Assembly: GCF_900101495.1 (NCBI RefSeq)
Contig: NZ_FMUS01000018.1
Location: 1 to 64,000 of the forward strand
DNA: 64,000 bases
Source of the DNA: Alkaliphilus peptidifermentans DSM 18978
GTDB taxonomy: Bacteria > Bacillota > Clostridia > Peptostreptococcales > Natronincolaceae
Direction: 5' to 3'
Under the pieces are notes generated by a model, which saw only the letters and a program-made list of their open reading frames with translations, did not search any database and was not told where the DNA came from. Position numbers and translations under genes: made by a program. This document shows positions 62,381-64,000 of this stretch, piece after piece; the stretch's first letter is position 1; each line of letters begins with the position of its first letter.

Positions 62381-63380
62381 CTATATCAGCTCCTAAGTCT
62401 TTTATTTCATTTTTAATATTATCCACTACACCATTTTCGATTACTATTTTAGCCTGGCGAATAGCATTTTTAATAGCTTTTTCATCAGAGCTTCCATGGG
62501 CTTTTATTAAAGCTCCATTTACCCCCAAAAAGGGAGCACCGCCATACTCTGTATAATCAAAGCGTTTTTTGAAGCCCCGCAACCCAGATTTCAACATCAA
62601 AGCACCAAGTTTTCTAATGGGATTCTTGGTCAATTCCTCTTTTAAAATTTTAAAAATTGTTCCAGCTACACCTTCTGTAAGCTTTAAAACTACATTTCCT
62701 GTAAAGCCATCACATACTATCACATCGGTGTATCCATCAGGAATATCTCTTGCTTCAACATTTCCTTGAAAGTTAAATGGAGCATTTTTACAAGCCTTAT
62801 AGGCTTCTTTAGTAATGTCATTACCTTTTCCTTCTTCAATTCCTATATTAACAAGACATACCTTAGGCTTTTGAATTCCTAAGACCTTCTCTGCATAAAT
62901 GCTTCCCATGATACCAAATTCAACAAAGTTCCTTGGCTTACAATCAGCGTTTGCACCACCATCAATTAAGACAGATGTCCCTTTGTAGGTTGGAAATACT
63001 GGTGCCAGTGCCGGCCTATCGATACCTTTTATTCTCCCCAGTATAAGTAAACCACCTGCTAAAAGAGCACCGGTATTACCAGCAGAAATAATTGCATCCG
63101 CCTTTCCATCTTTAACTAGATTTAATGCCACAACCATAGATGAATCTTTTTTCTTTCGTATTGCTGCAACTGGTTTATCTTCGTTTTCTATAATATCTCC
63201 ACAATGTACAATTTCTATTTTTTCACTTGGATAATTATATTGTTTAAGCACTTCATTTAATTTTGCTTCATCCCCTGTTAAAATCAAATTAACTCCATAT
63301 TGATTAACAGCATCAACGGCTCCCTTCACCGTAACCTTTGGTCCATGATCTCCACCCATAGCATCTAAGACTATTTTCAT
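62373..63380 (-). CDS. plsX: Phosphate acyltransferase PlsX
   Basis: A 335-aa enzyme converting acyl-ACP to acyl-phosphate for phospholipid synthesis. [32 protein letters not shown] and [16 protein letters not shown] match the family. It lies 12 bp after fapR, the standard Firmicutes order fapR-plsX-fab. Confidence 0.97.
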   Translation of the reverse strand: MKIVLDAMGGDHGPKVTVKGAVDAVNQYGVNLILTGDEAKLNEVLKQYNYPSEKIEIVHCGDIIENEDKPVAAIRKKKDSSMVVALNLVKDGKADAIISAGNTGALLAGGLLILGRIKGIDRPALAPVFPTYKGTSVLIDGGANADCKPRNFVEFGIMGSIYAEKVLGIQKPKVCLVNIGIEEGKGNDITKEAYKACKNAPFNFQGNVEARDIPDGYTDVIVCDGFTGNVVLKLTEGVAGTIFKILKEELTKNPIRKLGALMLKSGLRGFKKRFDYTEYGGAPFLGVNGALIKAHGSSDEKAIKNAIRQAKIVIENGVVDNIKNEIKDLGADIVE

Positions 63381-63392
63381 GGTATCTACCCC

Positions 63393-63962
63393 CTAACGAC
63401 TATGTATTGCAATAAGAATAAATTTACCTCTAAAGACTTGATTTTGATTTACTGCAATTTTAACATGTACAAAATGCTTATTTCCTCTAACTCTTACTAC
63501 TTCTGCCTTTGCCACTAATTTGTCTCCTGCTTGAACAGGACTTAAGTATTTAATATTGGAAACGCCAGTTAAAGCTACTTCTGCATCAATTACTGACATC
63601 GCAAGGGACTCTGCCTGTGAAAAGATATGATGACCCCTTACAATATTAGTTTTACTAAAAGCCATGTCTGGTGTAGTTTCAAGTATTGAGATGGCCCTTT
63701 CACCAAGGCTTAAGTCAATTAGTTCACCAATAATCTCCGTACCTACAATACTTCTTACCTTTTGATAGTTTTTCTCTGCTACCTTTTTTACTCTTTCTCT
63801 TAATTCAGGTATGCCAAGCTCTAGTCTATCTAGACGAATAGTTTGTATGCTAACAAAAAAACTGGTGGCTAAGTCCTCATCAGTTACAAAGGGGTCCTGT
63901 TTTAACAATTCTAGAAGCTGTTCTTGGCGATTGGCTTTACTAAGCCTTCCTATTGTTTTCAA
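63393..63962 (-). CDS. fapR: Fatty-acid/phospholipid regulator FapR
   Basis: A 189-aa repressor released by malonyl-CoA. The N-terminal HTH covers about residues 1-55 ([40 protein letters not shown]). A linker helix and a hotdog effector domain (about 80-189; [20 protein letters not shown]-like region) follow. I take TTG 63962 as start because GAGGTGA lies five bases before it; a GTG at 63971 would sit inside that site. A FapR-box sequence lies just upstream, so the operon is expected to be autoregulated. Confidence 0.95.
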   Translation of the reverse strand: MKTIGRLSKANRQEQLLELLKQDPFVTDEDLATSFFVSIQTIRLDRLELGIPELRERVKKVAEKNYQKVRSIVGTEIIGELIDLSLGERAISILETTPDMAFSKTNIVRGHHIFSQAESLAMSVIDAEVALTGVSNIKYLSPVQAGDKLVAKAEVVRVRGNKHFVHVKIAVNQNQVFRGKFILIAIHSR

Positions 63963-63977
63963 TTTATTCACCTCGAG

Positions 63978-64000
63978 TTAGTACTAATAATTAGTACCTG
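63978..64000. promoter_or_regulatory. FapR operator, cut by window edge
   Basis: TTAGTACTAA (63978-63987) and TTAGTACCTG (63991-64000) match half-site sequences of the FapR box (TTAGTACCTGATACTAA type). It is just ahead of fapR, fitting malonyl-CoA-controlled autoregulation. The rest of the promoter is outside the window. Confidence 0.75.

Noticed and set aside
1-64000. CRISPR arrays, rRNA or tRNA genes
   Set aside because: No regularly spaced repeats and no tRNA T-arm or rRNA signatures were seen on either strand.
1-64000. Further selenoproteins among the other genes
   Set aside because: The remaining recognised proteins have complete catalytic motifs without an internal TGA; only SelD showed a recoded position.

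Overview
The window looks like chromosome of a low-GC, strictly anaerobic Firmicute of class Clostridia, probably an Alkaliphilus-like member of the Peptostreptococcales. The taxon is an inference from gene content and order: a selenocysteine-containing SelD, a multi-subunit [FeFe]-hydrogenase, Fe-S L-serine dehydratase, FabK, FapR, a leucyl T-box, strong Shine-Dalgarno sequences and frequent GTG/TTG starts. Nearly all genes lie on the minus strand. The exceptions are alsT, a dacF-type carboxypeptidase, a tupA-like binding protein and a small membrane protein.

Layout. 1-700: 5' part of an IS1182-type transposase with a self-insulating promoter/hairpin. 740-2017: a vWA lipoprotein gene broken by one in-frame TAA. 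2264-5282: response regulator, sensor kinase and GerMN lipoprotein; the regulator appears frameshifted in a G7 run. 5409-11600: selA-selB and selD, with an Na+/alanine symporter gene between them on the other strand. SelD is itself a selenoprotein: UGA at codon 16, followed by a SECIS-like hairpin. 11838-15712: comEA, dacF and sdaAB-sdaAA. 15999-20735: electron-bifurcating-type hydrogenase operon (NuoE-like, 2Fe-2S thioredoxin-like, NuoF-like, HydA); the NuoF-like subunit lacks the usual C-terminal ferredoxin domain. 21106-28769: nadD-yqeK-LCP-CaCA-rsfS, then T-box-leuS, a YheO-type regulator and ridA. 29005-31003: orphan tungstate-binding protein, DJ-1/PfpI protein, lipoprotein. 31260-43139: one compact twelve-gene Tad/Flp pilus operon ending in an FHA-domain protein and a PP2C phosphatase. 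43960-64000: the conserved Firmicutes housekeeping block fapR-plsX-fabHKDG-acpP-fabF / rnc-radical SAM-smc-ftsY-ylxM-ffh-rpsP-khpA-rimM-trmD / rplS-rbgA-rnhB-yraN.

How the parts fit: selD, selA and selB make selenophosphate, Sec-tRNA and the UGA-decoding factor. The fap operon makes fatty acids under FapR and malonyl-CoA control and continues into RNA processing, chromosome (SMC) and SRP genes. The Tad operon contains processing, ATPase, platform, pilin and pseudopilin functions plus a phosphorylation-linked FHA/PP2C pair.

Non-coding features of most interest: two long imperfect-hairpin elements (13913-14108 and 20815-21097), each lying between two near-identical terminator-like hairpins; a pair of related REP-like palindromes (17798-17823 and 29874-29899); an unexplained structured segment between khpA and rimM; and the protective hairpin of the transposase. 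No tRNA, rRNA or CRISPR array was recognised. selC, tupBC and a Ser/Thr kinase are not in the window.
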